DNA from: Marichromatium gracile
GTDB lineage: Bacteria > Pseudomonadota > Gammaproteobacteria > Chromatiales > Chromatiaceae
DNA: 64,000 nt
Direction: 5' to 3'
Assembly: GCF_004343155.1 (NCBI RefSeq)
Contig: NZ_SMDC01000016.1
Location: forward strand, 1 to 64,000
Both the position numbers and the translations under genes were made by a program. Within the stretch, counting starts at the first letter, position 1. Each line of letters begins with the position of its first letter. The notes beneath the pieces are model-generated. The model saw nothing but the letters and a program-made list of their open reading frames with translations. It had not been told where the DNA came from and ran no database searches. This document shows, in pieces, positions 17,023 to 25,420 of the stretch.

Positions 17023-17835
17023 TCAACGACGGCGTTGCGTGCGTGAACCGCGCAGCGAGGTCACCCCGGCGATGATCACCGCCAGGGTGACGACGGCCAC
17101 GATCAGGGTGGCGAGGGCGTTGATCTGCGGCGAGACGCCCATGCGCACGCTCGAGTAGACCACCATCGGCAGGGTGGTCGAGCCGGGGCCGGAGACGAAG
17201 CTGGCGATCACCAGATCATCGAGCGAGAGGGTGAAGGCGAGCAGCCAACCCGAGAGCAGCGCCGGGGCGATCAGCGGCAGGGTGATGCGCAGATAGACGG
17301 TGAGCGGACGCGCGCCGAGGTCCATCGCCGCCTCCTCCAGCGAGGCGTCCATCTGCGCCAGACGGGTGCGCACCACCACCGCGACATAGGCGGTGGAGAA
17401 GGTGATGTGGGCGATGGCGATGGTGGTGAAACCGCGCCCGTCGGGCCAGCCGAGGCCGTGCTGCATGGCCACGAACAGCAGCAGCATCGACAGACCGATG
17501 ATGACATCGGGCATCACCAGCGGCGCGGTGAGCAGCAGCTCGAAGGCGTTGCGGCCGCGGAAGCGGCCGTGGCGCACCAGGGCGTTGGCCGCGAGGGTGC
17601 CGAGCACCACCGCCAGGGTGGCGTTGACCGCGGCGATGCGCACGCTCAGCCAGGCCGCCTCGAGCAGCTGCTGGTTGTGCAGCAGCTCGCGATACCACTT
17701 GATCGAGAAACCCGACCACACCGTCACCAGTCGCGACTCGTTGAAGGAGTAGACGATCAGCAACAGGATCGGCACGTAGAGGAAGGCGTAGCCGAAGGCG
17801 AGCAGGCTGAGCAGGGGCCAGCGACGGCGTCTCAT
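17023..17835 (-). CDS. potI: Putrescine ABC transporter permease PotI/PotC type
   Basis: 270 aa inner-membrane permease with six predicted helices. The binding-protein-dependent transport signature (EAA loop) is visible as EEAAMDLGARPLTVYLRITLP. N-terminus LLSLLAFGYAFLYVPILLLI is typical of PotI/PotC. It is the last gene of the potFGHI operon, its ATG overlapping the potH stop by 4 nt. It pairs with PotH to form the channel through which the PotG ATPase drives polyamine import. The name follows from the neighbouring PotF-like binding protein. Confidence 0.93.
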   Translation of the reverse strand: MRRRRWPLLSLLAFGYAFLYVPILLLIVYSFNESRLVTVWSGFSIKWYRELLHNQQLLEAAWLSVRIAAVNATLAVVLGTLAANALVRHGRFRGRNAFELLLTAPLVMPDVIIGLSMLLLFVAMQHGLGWPDGRGFTTIAIAHITFSTAYVAVVVRTRLAQMDASLEEAAMDLGARPLTVYLRITLPLIAPALLSGWLLAFTLSLDDLVIASFVSGPGSTTLPMVVYSSVRMGVSPQINALATLIVAVVTLAVIIAGVTSLRGSRTQRRR

Positions 17836-18749
17836 GCGCTGTCCTCCATGCGCCGCTCGAGACGCTGCATCAGCACGAAGGGCACCACCAGCAGCCCCAG
17901 CAGCACGATCGCCAGGGCGGCGGCGAGCGGCCAGTCCTTATTACCGAAGAACTCGGTCCACAGCAGCTTGCCGACCATCAGCGTCTCCGGGCCGCCGAGC
18001 AGGTCGGGGATGACGAACTCGCCGACCACCGGGATGAACACCAGCATGCTGCCGGCGACGATGCCGGCGAGCGACAGCGGCAGGGTGACGCGCACGAAGG
18101 CGCGCAGCGGCCGGCAGCCGAGATCGGCGGCGGCCTCGAGCAGGGTCGGGTCGAGGCGCGAGAGATTGGCGTAGAGCGGCAGGATCATGAACGGCAGATA
18201 GGAGTAGACCACCCCGATATAGACCGCGGTCTGGGTGTGGAGGATGTTGAGCGGGGTGTCGATCACCCCGAGCGCGAGCAGCAGGTGGTTGAGCAGACCG
18301 TTGGTCTTGAGGATGCCGATCCAGGCATAGACCCGGATCAGAAACGAGGTCCAGAACGGCAGGATCACCAGCATCAGCAGCGGGATGCGCCAGCGCGGCG
18401 GCGCGGTGGCGATGGCATAGGCCATCGGATAGCCGATCAGCAGACAGAGCAGGGTGCAGACCAGCGCCACCCACAGCGAGTTGAGGAAGGCGGTCAGATA
18501 GATGCTGTCTTCCCACACCAGCATGAAGTTCTGCAGGTTGACCTGGATCTGCAGCACGCCCGATTCGAGCCACTCCCACAGCGGGGTGTAGGGCGGCTGG
18601 CCGAGCCGTGGCTCGGCGACGCTGATCTGCAGCACGATCAGCAGCGGCAGCAGGAAGAACACGCCGAGCCACAGATAGGGCAGGCCGATGTTGACGACGC
18701 GGCTGAGGCGCTGGCGGCGTGCGGGTGGGTTGTCTTGAGGTGCGGGCAT
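17832..18749 (-). CDS. potH: Putrescine ABC transporter permease PotH/PotB type
   Basis: 305 aa with six predicted membrane helices (first NIGLPYLWLGVFFLLPLLIV). The conserved cytoplasmic loop reads LEAAADLGCRPLRAFVRVTLP. It forms a heteromeric channel with PotI. The gene follows potG after 147 bp with no gene in that gap and overlaps potI by 4 nt, consistent with one transcript. Confidence 0.93.
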   Translation of the reverse strand: MPAPQDNPPARRQRLSRVVNIGLPYLWLGVFFLLPLLIVLQISVAEPRLGQPPYTPLWEWLESGVLQIQVNLQNFMLVWEDSIYLTAFLNSLWVALVCTLLCLLIGYPMAYAIATAPPRWRIPLLMLVILPFWTSFLIRVYAWIGILKTNGLLNHLLLALGVIDTPLNILHTQTAVYIGVVYSYLPFMILPLYANLSRLDPTLLEAAADLGCRPLRAFVRVTLPLSLAGIVAGSMLVFIPVVGEFVIPDLLGGPETLMVGKLLWTEFFGNKDWPLAAALAIVLLGLLVVPFVLMQRLERRMEDSA

Positions 18750-18896
18750 CGCGGTGTGTCGGGGTGGTTCCTGAGCGGGTTGGGCCAGAGGCGCTGGCGT
18801 TGCTGGGGCCTCGGGGCGGTTTGGCGCAACGCCTGCACCCGCCCGGGCCGGTGCGGCGCGGGCGGGTGTGGTGCATGGCGCGGCGCGCGCTTCGGG

Positions 18897-20051
18897 CTAT
18901 TCGGTCAGCACCACCGCGCTGGTCGGCGACCACTCGATGGCGACCTCCTGGTCCCAGGTCAGCACCTGCTCGGTGCGCGGCTGGGTGTTGGTCAGGGTCA
19001 TCTCGACGCGTTGGCCCTCGACGCGCAGCCGATAGATGGAGACGTCGCCGAGATAGGCGATGTCCTCGACCACGCCGCGGAGCTGGTTGACGCCGTCCTC
19101 GCGATAGTCGAGACACAGTCGCATCTTCTCCGGTCGCACCGCCAGCGTCACCGGGGTACCGAGGGCGAGCGGGTGGAAGTTGCGCACCCGCATCGGTCGG
19201 CCCAGCCGGGTCTCGATCAGCAGCTGGTCGCCGTCGCTCTCGACCACCTTGCCCTCGAACTGGTTGATCGAGCCGATGAACTCGGCGACGAAGCGGCACG
19301 AGGGGTACTCGTAGATCGCCGTCGGGGTGTCGACCTGCATGATCTGACCCGCGTCCATCACCGCGATCCGGGTCGACATGGTCATCGCCTCTTCCTGATC
19401 GTGGGTGACGGTGATGAAGGTGATGCCGAGTCGCTCCTGGAGGTTGACCAGCTCGAACTGGGTGTTCTCGCGCAGGCGCTTGTCGAGCGCCCCGAGCGGT
19501 TCGTCGAGCAGCAGCAGCTTGGGGTGCTTGGCGAGGCTGCGCGCCAGCGCCACGCGCTGGCGCTGGCCGCCGGAGAGCTGCTCGGGCTTGCGCCGGCGCA
19601 GCTCGGCGATGCGCAGCAGTTCGAGCATCTCGTCGACCCGCTCGGCGCGCTCGCCGCGCCCGAGCCGCTCCTGCTTGAGCCCGAACTCGATGTTCTGCGC
19701 CACCGTCATGTGCGGAAACAGCGCGTAGGACTGGAACATCATGTTGACCGGGCGCGAGTAGGGCGGCACGTCGGTGACGTCAACCCCGTCGATATAGATC
19801 CGCCCCGCCGTCGGGTACTCGAGCCCGGCGAGCATCCGCAGCAGGGTCGACTTGCCGCACCCCGAGCTGCCGAGCAGCGAGAAGAACTCGCCCTTGAAGA
19901 TGTCGAGGCTCAGGTCCTCGACGGCATGGTGCTCGCCGAAGCGCTTGCTGACCCGCTCGATGCGCACATAGGGCGTGGCCTTGGGGTCCTGCCAGGTGTC
20001 GAGGTTGCGGCGGTCGAGGGCGATGGGCATGGACGAGTTGCGCTCCGCCAC
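18897..20051 (-). CDS. potG: Putrescine ABC transporter ATP-binding protein PotG/PotA type
   Basis: 384 aa. Walker A GSSGCGKST, Q-loop around MMFQSYALFPHMTV, ABC signature LSGGQRQRV, Walker B LLLLDEPLGALD and switch His in ITVTHDQEEA are all intact. A C-terminal TOBE-type region of about 110 residues follows. It energises polyamine import through PotH-PotI. I used the GTG at 20051, one base after the potF stop; an in-frame ATG at 20030 (MPIALDRR) is an alternative. Confidence 0.93.
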   Translation of the reverse strand: MAERNSSMPIALDRRNLDTWQDPKATPYVRIERVSKRFGEHHAVEDLSLDIFKGEFFSLLGSSGCGKSTLLRMLAGLEYPTAGRIYIDGVDVTDVPPYSRPVNMMFQSYALFPHMTVAQNIEFGLKQERLGRGERAERVDEMLELLRIAELRRRKPEQLSGGQRQRVALARSLAKHPKLLLLDEPLGALDKRLRENTQFELVNLQERLGITFITVTHDQEEAMTMSTRIAVMDAGQIMQVDTPTAIYEYPSCRFVAEFIGSINQFEGKVVESDGDQLLIETRLGRPMRVRNFHPLALGTPVTLAVRPEKMRLCLDYREDGVNQLRGVVEDIAYLGDVSIYRLRVEGQRVEMTLTNTQPRTEQVLTWDQEVAIEWSPTSAVVLTE

Positions 20052-20052
20052 G

Positions 20053-21162
20053 TCAGCGGTTGGCCTTGAGCCGGGTCCAGCGGCGGTTGAGGTCGCGGAT
20101 CTCGCGATCGCTGCGCTGGTTGGGCACGAACAGCCGCGCCTTGACCTCGGCCGGCGGATAGATGCCCGGATCCTCGCGCAGCGCGGTCTCGACCAGCGGC
20201 GTGGCCGCGAGGTTGGGGTTGGCGTAGTAGACGTAGTCGGAGACGGCGGCGATCACCTCGGGCTGGAGCAGGTGGGCGATGAAGGCGTGCGCGGCCTCGG
20301 GGTTGGGCGCATCGCTCGGGATCGCCATCACGTCGGTCCACATCGCCGCGCCCTCGCGCGGGATGCGATAGATCACCTCGACCCCCTTGCCGGCCTCGTC
20401 GGCGCGTTCCTGGGCCTGCAGCACATCGCCCGAGTAGCCGTGGGCGATGCACAGGTCACCGTTGGCCAGGTCGCTGATGTACTGCGAGGAGTGGAAATAG
20501 CGGATATGGGGATAGACGCCCTTGATCAGCTCGGCGGCGGCGTCGAGATCGGCGCGTTCGAGACTGTTGGGGTCCTTGCCGAGATAGGCCAGCGCGGCGG
20601 AGAAGACCTCGGTCGGGTCGTCGAGCAGGGCGATGCCGCAACCGGCGAGCCTGGCGGCGATCTGCGGGTCGAAGACCAGCGCCCAGGTGTCGAGCGGGAC
20701 CTGGTCGCCGAGGATCTCGCGGACCTTGGCACGATTGATCCCGAGCCCCGAGGTCCCCCACATGTAGGGGACGAGGTGGGCGTTGTCGGGATCGATCTCG
20801 GCGAGGCTGGCCATGATCTCGGGATCGAGTCGATCCAGTCCCGGCAGCTGCGACTTGTCGAGCGGCAGATAGAGCCCGGCGCGGATGTGGCGCGCGGCGA
20901 AGGGGCGCGCGGTGGGGAAGATCAGGTCGTAGCCGCTGCTGCCGGCGAGCAGCTTGGCCTCGAGGATCTCGTTGGCGTCGTAGAGATCGAGCACCGGGCG
21001 GATGCCGGTGCCGGCCTCGAAGGTCTCGAGGGTGTCCTCGGCGAAGTAGTCGTTCCAGTTGTAGAGATGGACCTGCTCCTCGGCGAGAGCGAGGGGCGCC
21101 ACGGCCCAGAGCGACAGCGACAGGAGGAGGTTGGCGAGCTTACGCACGTGCGCGATCCCCAT
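20053..21162 (-). CDS. potF: Putrescine-binding periplasmic protein PotF type
   Basis: About 369 aa with a cleavable signal peptide (KLANLLLSLSLWAVAPLALA). The mature protein starts EEQVHLYNWNDYFAEDT and shares the polyamine-binding layout of PotF: PYMWGTSGLGINRAKV, AYLGKDPNS, IRYFHSSQYISDLANGD, YYANPNLAATPLV and the end REDPGIYPPAEVKARLF. This matches PotF better than PotD. It captures putrescine in the periplasm for PotGHI. The frame is open further upstream, but the signal peptide fixes the start at ATG 21162 or GTG 21147. Confidence 0.93.
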   Translation of the reverse strand: MGIAHVRKLANLLLSLSLWAVAPLALAEEQVHLYNWNDYFAEDTLETFEAGTGIRPVLDLYDANEILEAKLLAGSSGYDLIFPTARPFAARHIRAGLYLPLDKSQLPGLDRLDPEIMASLAEIDPDNAHLVPYMWGTSGLGINRAKVREILGDQVPLDTWALVFDPQIAARLAGCGIALLDDPTEVFSAALAYLGKDPNSLERADLDAAAELIKGVYPHIRYFHSSQYISDLANGDLCIAHGYSGDVLQAQERADEAGKGVEVIYRIPREGAAMWTDVMAIPSDAPNPEAAHAFIAHLLQPEVIAAVSDYVYYANPNLAATPLVETALREDPGIYPPAEVKARLFVPNQRSDREIRDLNRRWTRLKANR

Positions 21163-21300
21163 GGAAGAAGTGGTAGTGGTGGTGGAGGTTCGTTCGAGCG
21201 CGCAATCGTACTGCATTCGTGGGTCCGCTCGCATTACCCGAGTGGCGAATGGCGACGGGGTGGAGGCGCGCGCGCGAGGCCTCATAATGGTTGTCGGTTG

Positions 21301-22293
21301 ATGAGATCAGTGGAGGGGCGGTTGACAGCGCACGACAGACAGCTCGATGAGCAGCGGTTTCGCATCGGTTCGGTCTCCCAGCTGACCGGGGTGCCGGCCG
21401 AGACCCTGCGGGTCTGGGAGCGACGTTACGCGGTGGCCAGCCCGGCGCGCACGCCCTCCGGGGTCCGTCTCTACAGCGCCGAGGACGTCGCACGCCTGAC
21501 CCTGATCAAGCGTCTGGTCGATCGCGGCGATGCCATCGGCAGCGTGGCGCGGCTCGATCTCGGCCAGTTGCGCGGACGCCTGCAGGGGCCGGACCTGCTC
21601 GACCCGATGGCGAGCGTCCGCCCGCCGTGCCGGGTGATGGTGGTCGGCGCGGCGCTGGGCGAGCGGCTGCGCCTCGAGGGCGGGCTGCCCGAGGAGGTGG
21701 TGCTCGAGCGCGCCTTCGACACCGCCACGAGCTTCCTCGCCGACCCGCTGACGCTGTGTCCCGATGTCCTGGTGGTCGAGCAGCCGACGCTGCATCTCGA
21801 TCAGCTCGACGACCTCCGGCGATTGCAGATGCATGCCGGGGCGGCGCGTACCGTGGTGGTCTATGTGTTCTCCAGCAGCACCACGCTGAGCCGGCTCGAG
21901 GCGCTGGGGATGAGCGCGCGCCGCGCGCCGCTGACCACCGCCGAGCTGGCCCGTTGCTGTCTGTCGCTGCAGCCCGGGGTCGCGGCGGCCGGTCTCGATC
22001 CCGAACTGGGCTACGGACCGCCGCCGCGGCGCTATTCCGACTCGGAACTCATCGAGATCGCCGCCGCCTCGCATACCCGTTGCGAGTGTCCGCGTCATCT
22101 CGTCGACCTGATCCAGGCGCTGGCCGCCTTCGAGCGCTACGGCGCCGAGTGTGAGAGCCGCAGCAGCGATAACGCACTGCTCCACGCCGCCCTCTATCGC
22201 TCCACCGCGCATGCGCGCGCAATCCTCGAGAACACCCTGGCGCGCACGCTCTCGTTGCTCGCCGGCGGCGCCTGTGGTCAAGATAAGGACTGA
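21301..22293 (+). CDS. MerR-family transcriptional regulator with degenerate C-terminal sensor domain
   Basis: About 330 aa. A winged-helix MerR DNA-binding domain (about residues 20-90) includes RIGSVSQLTGVPAETLRVWERRY. The rest (about 105-260) looks like the CarH/LitR-type cobalamin-binding fold but has no DxHxxG motif, so B12 binding is unlikely. The open frame extends far upstream without coding support. The ATG at 21301 has no clear ribosome site, whereas the in-frame TTG at 21322 has GGAGGGG at ideal distance, so the true start may be 21322. It is divergent from potF with 138 bp between them and may regulate that operon (inference). Confidence 0.82.
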   Translation: MRSVEGRLTAHDRQLDEQRFRIGSVSQLTGVPAETLRVWERRYAVASPARTPSGVRLYSAEDVARLTLIKRLVDRGDAIGSVARLDLGQLRGRLQGPDLLDPMASVRPPCRVMVVGAALGERLRLEGGLPEEVVLERAFDTATSFLADPLTLCPDVLVVEQPTLHLDQLDDLRRLQMHAGAARTVVVYVFSSSTTLSRLEALGMSARRAPLTTAELARCCLSLQPGVAAAGLDPELGYGPPPRRYSDSELIEIAAASHTRCECPRHLVDLIQALAAFERYGAECESRSSDNALLHAALYRSTAHARAILENTLARTLSLLAGGACGQDKD

Positions 22294-22473
22294 TCTGCGC
22301 CGCGGTTGCGGTTAAACTGACCGGCTTCCGTGCCACGCGGCCCGTCGCGTCCTCACGGGGGATTGCCGCGCGGGGCTTGCCGCCGCGCCGTGGGACGAGG
22401 CCTCGCTCCCGCCTGCGCCCGGGTCCGCCGGGCGCCCGCTGTCAACACCACTGGACCGTCTCGGACTCTAGCT
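22294..22473. other. Intergenic region upstream of hisHF
   Basis: 180 bp of very GC-rich sequence. The hisHF frame is open through it, but the HisH homology starts exactly at ATG 22474, so it is treated as untranslated. No clear promoter or ribosome site seen. Confidence 0.5.
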
Positions 22474-24069
22474 ATGATTTCGCTCCTGGACTATGGCGCC
22501 GGCAATGTCCGTAGCCTGCGCAACGCCATTCACGCACTCGGCTTCTCGCTCACCGAGATCGAACGCCCCGAGGACATCCTCAAGGCCGAACGCCTCATCT
22601 TTCCCGGCGTCGGCGCCTTCGGCGCGGCCATGGAGCGCCTGCACCGACTCGGCTATGTCGAGCCGCTGCGCGAATATCTCGCCGCCGGACGCCCCTATCT
22701 GGGGATCTGCATCGGTCTGCAGACCTTGTTCGAGGGCAGCGAGGAGTGTCCCGGGGTCGCCGGCCTGGGGCTGATCCCGGGGCAGGTGCGCCGCTTCGAC
22801 GACAGCGAGCTGGCGGTACCGCACATGGGCTGGAACGATGTGCGCGTCGAGCGCGACTCGCCGCTGTTCGCCGACTATGCCGGCGAGAAGTTCTACTTCG
22901 TCCACTCCTTCCGCGCCGAGCAGAGCGCCGAGAACGCCGACTGGGTGCTGGCGAGCAGCGACTACGGCAGCCCCTTCGTCAGCGCCGTGCAGCGCGGTCA
23001 GGTCGGCGCGGTGCAGTTCCACCCGGAGAAGAGCGGGGCGGCGGGGTTGCGGTTGCTGCGCCGCTTCCTTGCCGGTGATGCGGTGCCCGAGACCCCGGCG
23101 GTGCGCGAGGCCGCGGCGGCGCCGACCAAGCTGGCGCGGCGCGTGATCGCCTGTCTCGACGTGCGTGCCAACGACGCCGGCGATCTGGTGGTGACCAAGG
23201 GCGATCAGTACGACGTGCGCGAGTCCGGCGCGGTGCGCAACCTCGGCAAGCCGGTGGAGCTGGCCGCGCGCTACTACGAGGAGGGCGCCGACGAGGTGAC
23301 CTTCCTCAACATCACCGGTTTTCGCGACTTCCCGCTCGCCGACCAGCCGATGCTCGAGGTGCTCGAGCGCGCCTCGGAGCGGGTGTTCGTGCCGCTGACC
23401 ATCGGCGGGGGCATCCGCGCCTTCTCCGACGCCGAGGGCACCCACTACTCGGCGCTCGACGTCGCCGACCGTTATTTCCGTGCCGGCGCCGACAAGGTCT
23501 CGATCGGCTCCGAGGCGGTGCACATCGTCGAGCAGGCGCTCGCGCGCGGCGGCGAGGGCGACGGCACCAGCGCCATCGAGCAGATCGCCGAGGTCTACGG
23601 CAATCAGGCGGTGGTGGTCTCGATCGATCCGCGCCGGGTCTATGTCGAGCGCCCCGAGGAGACCCGTCACCACACCGTCGAGACCGCCGAGCCCGGCCCC
23701 AACGGCGAGCGCTATTGCTGGTTCCAGTGCACCGTCAAGGGCGGGCGCGAGGGACGCGATATCGACGCCGTGGAGCTGGCGCGGGTGTGTGAGCGTCTCG
23801 GTGCCGGTGAGATCCTGCTCAACTCGATCGATCGCGACGGCACCGGCGCCGGATTCGACCTCGAGCTGGTCGGTGCGGTACGCTCGGCTGTTCGCATCCC
23901 CGTCATCGCCTCCAGCGGCGCCGGCTGTGTCGAGCACTTCGCCGAGGTGTTCGAGCGAACCGGGGCCGAGGCCGCGCTCGCGGCCGGCATCTTCCATCGT
24001 CGCGAGGTCCCGATCGAAGCGGTGAAGAGCTATCTGCGCGAGCGCGGGATCGAGACCCGGCTGCGTTGA
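22474..24069 (+). CDS. hisHF: Bifunctional imidazole glycerol phosphate synthase, HisH-HisF fusion (eukaryotic HIS7 type)
   Basis: 531 aa. Residues 1-200 are the glutamine amidotransferase HisH (nucleophile Cys79 in LGICIGLQ, His183 and Glu185 in QFHPEKS). After a linker of about 20 residues, 222-531 is the cyclase HisF, with catalytic Asp229 (VIACLDVRAND) and Asp385 (VVVSIDPRRVY). Together they convert PRFAR and glutamine to imidazole glycerol phosphate and AICAR in histidine synthesis. The cyclase half has the insertions of yeast/plant HIS7, for example GTHYSALDVADRYFRAGADK, a GEGDGTS loop and EPGPNGERYCWFQCTVKGG, absent from ordinary bacterial HisF. No other his gene is adjacent. Start chosen by HisH homology. 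Confidence 0.95.
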   Translation: MISLLDYGAGNVRSLRNAIHALGFSLTEIERPEDILKAERLIFPGVGAFGAAMERLHRLGYVEPLREYLAAGRPYLGICIGLQTLFEGSEECPGVAGLGLIPGQVRRFDDSELAVPHMGWNDVRVERDSPLFADYAGEKFYFVHSFRAEQSAENADWVLASSDYGSPFVSAVQRGQVGAVQFHPEKSGAAGLRLLRRFLAGDAVPETPAVREAAAAPTKLARRVIACLDVRANDAGDLVVTKGDQYDVRESGAVRNLGKPVELAARYYEEGADEVTFLNITGFRDFPLADQPMLEVLERASERVFVPLTIGGGIRAFSDAEGTHYSALDVADRYFRAGADKVSIGSEAVHIVEQALARGGEGDGTSAIEQIAEVYGNQAVVVSIDPRRVYVERPEETRHHTVETAEPGPNGERYCWFQCTVKGGREGRDIDAVELARVCERLGAGEILLNSIDRDGTGAGFDLELVGAVRSAVRIPVIASSGAGCVEHFAEVFERTGAEAALAAGIFHRREVPIEAVKSYLRERGIETRLR

Positions 24070-24160
24070 TCGGCAGGGTGCGCGCGTGGGCGTCGTCGCC
24101 AATGCGTGCACCCTGATGCGTGGCAGTTTGCGAATTGTCGTGGAGTGAGAATCGATTGCT

Positions 24161-24178
24161 GCAAGAATCTTTTCTTGC
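24161..24178. other. Small 7-bp hairpin GCAAGAA/TTCTTGC
   Basis: Perfect GCAAGAA-TCTT-TTCTTGC stem-loop directly upstream of the candidate rnfB promoter. Low GC and no long U-tract make it a poor terminator; an operator half or a weak hisHF terminator are the options. Confidence 0.4.
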
Positions 24179-24206
24179 TTTACCTAATACTTACGATTTA
24201 TATAAT
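24179..24206 (+). promoter_or_regulatory. Candidate sigma-70 promoter of the rnf operon
   Basis: TTTACC (24179-24184), 16-bp spacer, then an exact TATAAT (24201-24206). It lies in an AT-rich island in otherwise GC-rich DNA, about 180 bp before rnfB. Confidence 0.5.
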
Positions 24207-24236
24207 TACGAAAGTCAATAGATCATAATTTCGTAA
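24206..24236. promoter_or_regulatory. Palindromic operator candidate TTACGAAA-N15-TTTCGTAA
   Basis: Perfect 8-bp inverted arms at 24206-24213 and 24229-24236, starting at the last base of the -10 box and covering the expected transcription start. That position suits a repressor site. I do not recognise the cognate regulator. Confidence 0.45.
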
Positions 24237-24386
24237 ACTCCCACAGGTTTTTCTGGCCGTGGCAACGCTCCGCTCTCTGGCACGGCCCCTGGTCTGTCGG
24301 CCAGGCAGCGTGATTGTCGCGCACCTCGGCGCATCCCGGGCGCCGAATTGTCCAGACCGCCTTTCGCCGGAATCTCAAGTAGTAAT

Positions 24387-25253
24387 ATGGCAACCATCCT
24401 GACCGCAGTAGGATTCATGGCCGCGCTCGGCCTCATGCTCGCCCTGATGTTGGTGGTGGCGAACAGACGCTTCTATGTCTACGAAGACCCTCGTATCGAT
24501 CAAGTCGAGGATCTGCTCCCCAAGGCCAATTGCGGCGCCTGTGGTGAAGCGGGTTGTCGCACCTTCGCCGAGTTGCTCGTCAAGGGCGAGGTCGAACCCG
24601 GTAAGTGCACGGTCAACGCCAAGGACACCAACCAGATCATCGCCGACTTCCTCGGCGTCTCCCTGGGTAATACCGAGAAGCGTGTGGCAAGGCTCGCCTG
24701 CGCCGGCGGTGACCATGTCGCCTATATCCGTGCCTCCTACGGCGGCATCTCCTCGTGTCGCGCCGCGGCCCTGGTCGGCGGTGGCGGCAAGGGTTGCTCC
24801 TGGGGCTGTCTGGGGATGGGCGACTGTGTCGAGGTGTGCCAGTTCGGCGCGCTCTCGCTCGACGCCCATGGCCTGCCGGTGGTCGACGAGGACAAGTGCA
24901 CCGCCTGCGGCGACTGCGTGAGCGTCTGCCCCAAGGACCTGTTCAGCATCCACCCGGTCAGCCACCGGCTGTGGGTCGCCTGCAAGAGCCTGGACGCCGG
25001 TGACGAGGTCGAGCACCAGTGCGAGGTCGCCTGTACCGCCTGTGGCCGCTGTGTCCAGGACTCTCCCGAAGGACTGATCGAGATCCGCGACAACCTCGCC
25101 GTGCTCGATTACGACAAGAACGCGCTCGCTTCCAAGGTGGCGATCGAGCGCTGTCCGACCGGGGCCATCGTCTGGCTCGAGCCGGGCGGCGCCGTCACCA
25201 AGGGGCGCGATGCCCGCAAGGTCGTACGCAAGGCAGCACTACCCATGGCTTGA
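24387..25253 (+). CDS. rnfB: Rnf complex subunit RnfB, long form with multiple Fe-S clusters
   Basis: 288 aa. An N-terminal membrane helix (TILTAVGFMAALGLMLALML) is followed by the Fe-S domain NCGACGEAGC...KC, a second Cys group (KGCSWGCLGMGDCVEVC), a classical CTACGDCVSVCPK cluster, and further Cys (CEVACTACGRC and ERCPTGAI). RnfB accepts or donates ferredoxin electrons in the Rnf ferredoxin:NAD oxidoreductase, which couples electron flow to ion transport. It is about 100 residues longer than enterobacterial RnfB and resembles the clostridial/Bacteroidota type. First gene of the operon; start at ATG 24387 set by the membrane helix. Confidence 0.93.
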   Translation: MATILTAVGFMAALGLMLALMLVVANRRFYVYEDPRIDQVEDLLPKANCGACGEAGCRTFAELLVKGEVEPGKCTVNAKDTNQIIADFLGVSLGNTEKRVARLACAGGDHVAYIRASYGGISSCRAAALVGGGGKGCSWGCLGMGDCVEVCQFGALSLDAHGLPVVDEDKCTACGDCVSVCPKDLFSIHPVSHRLWVACKSLDAGDEVEHQCEVACTACGRCVQDSPEGLIEIRDNLAVLDYDKNALASKVAIERCPTGAIVWLEPGGAVTKGRDARKVVRKAALPMA

Positions 25254-25420
25254 CGCGCGTACGGCCCGCGTCGCGCCGCATCGAGCTGCGGCCGACGCCC
25301 CGCCTCCAATAAAAAGATCCAGGCCGCTCGATTCGGAGCGCAAGAATTCTGATCCAAACCCGCTTTGCGCACAGGCGTCCCGACGCCGGCGTCTCGGTGG
25401 TTCAACAATAGAGAAGGCCC

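Larger units (their letters stand above)
24070..24386. other. 317-bp regulatory intergenic region between hisHF and the rnf operon
   Basis: No coding sequence. It is unusually AT-rich from 24150 to 24240. In order it holds a wide inverted repeat CAGGGTGC/GCACCCTG (24074-24081 and 24108-24115), a small hairpin (24161-24178), a candidate sigma-70 promoter (24179-24206) and a palindrome overlapping its -10 end (24206-24236). A leader of about 170 nt follows before rnfB. Confidence 0.65.

Noticed and set aside
19975-21300. Upstream extension of the MerR-regulator frame through the pot operon
   Set aside because: It would run antisense through potF and lacks homology; the HTH starts just after 21301.
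24161-24178. Hairpin as the hisHF terminator
   Set aside because: Only 7 bp, GC-poor, with a short mixed T-run; kept as an unassigned element.
24278-24293. Sigma-54-like TGGCACGGCCCCTGGT upstream of rnfB
   Set aside because: The -24 part is good but the -12 element has GG where GC is required, and no NifA-type TGT-N10-ACA site was seen nearby.
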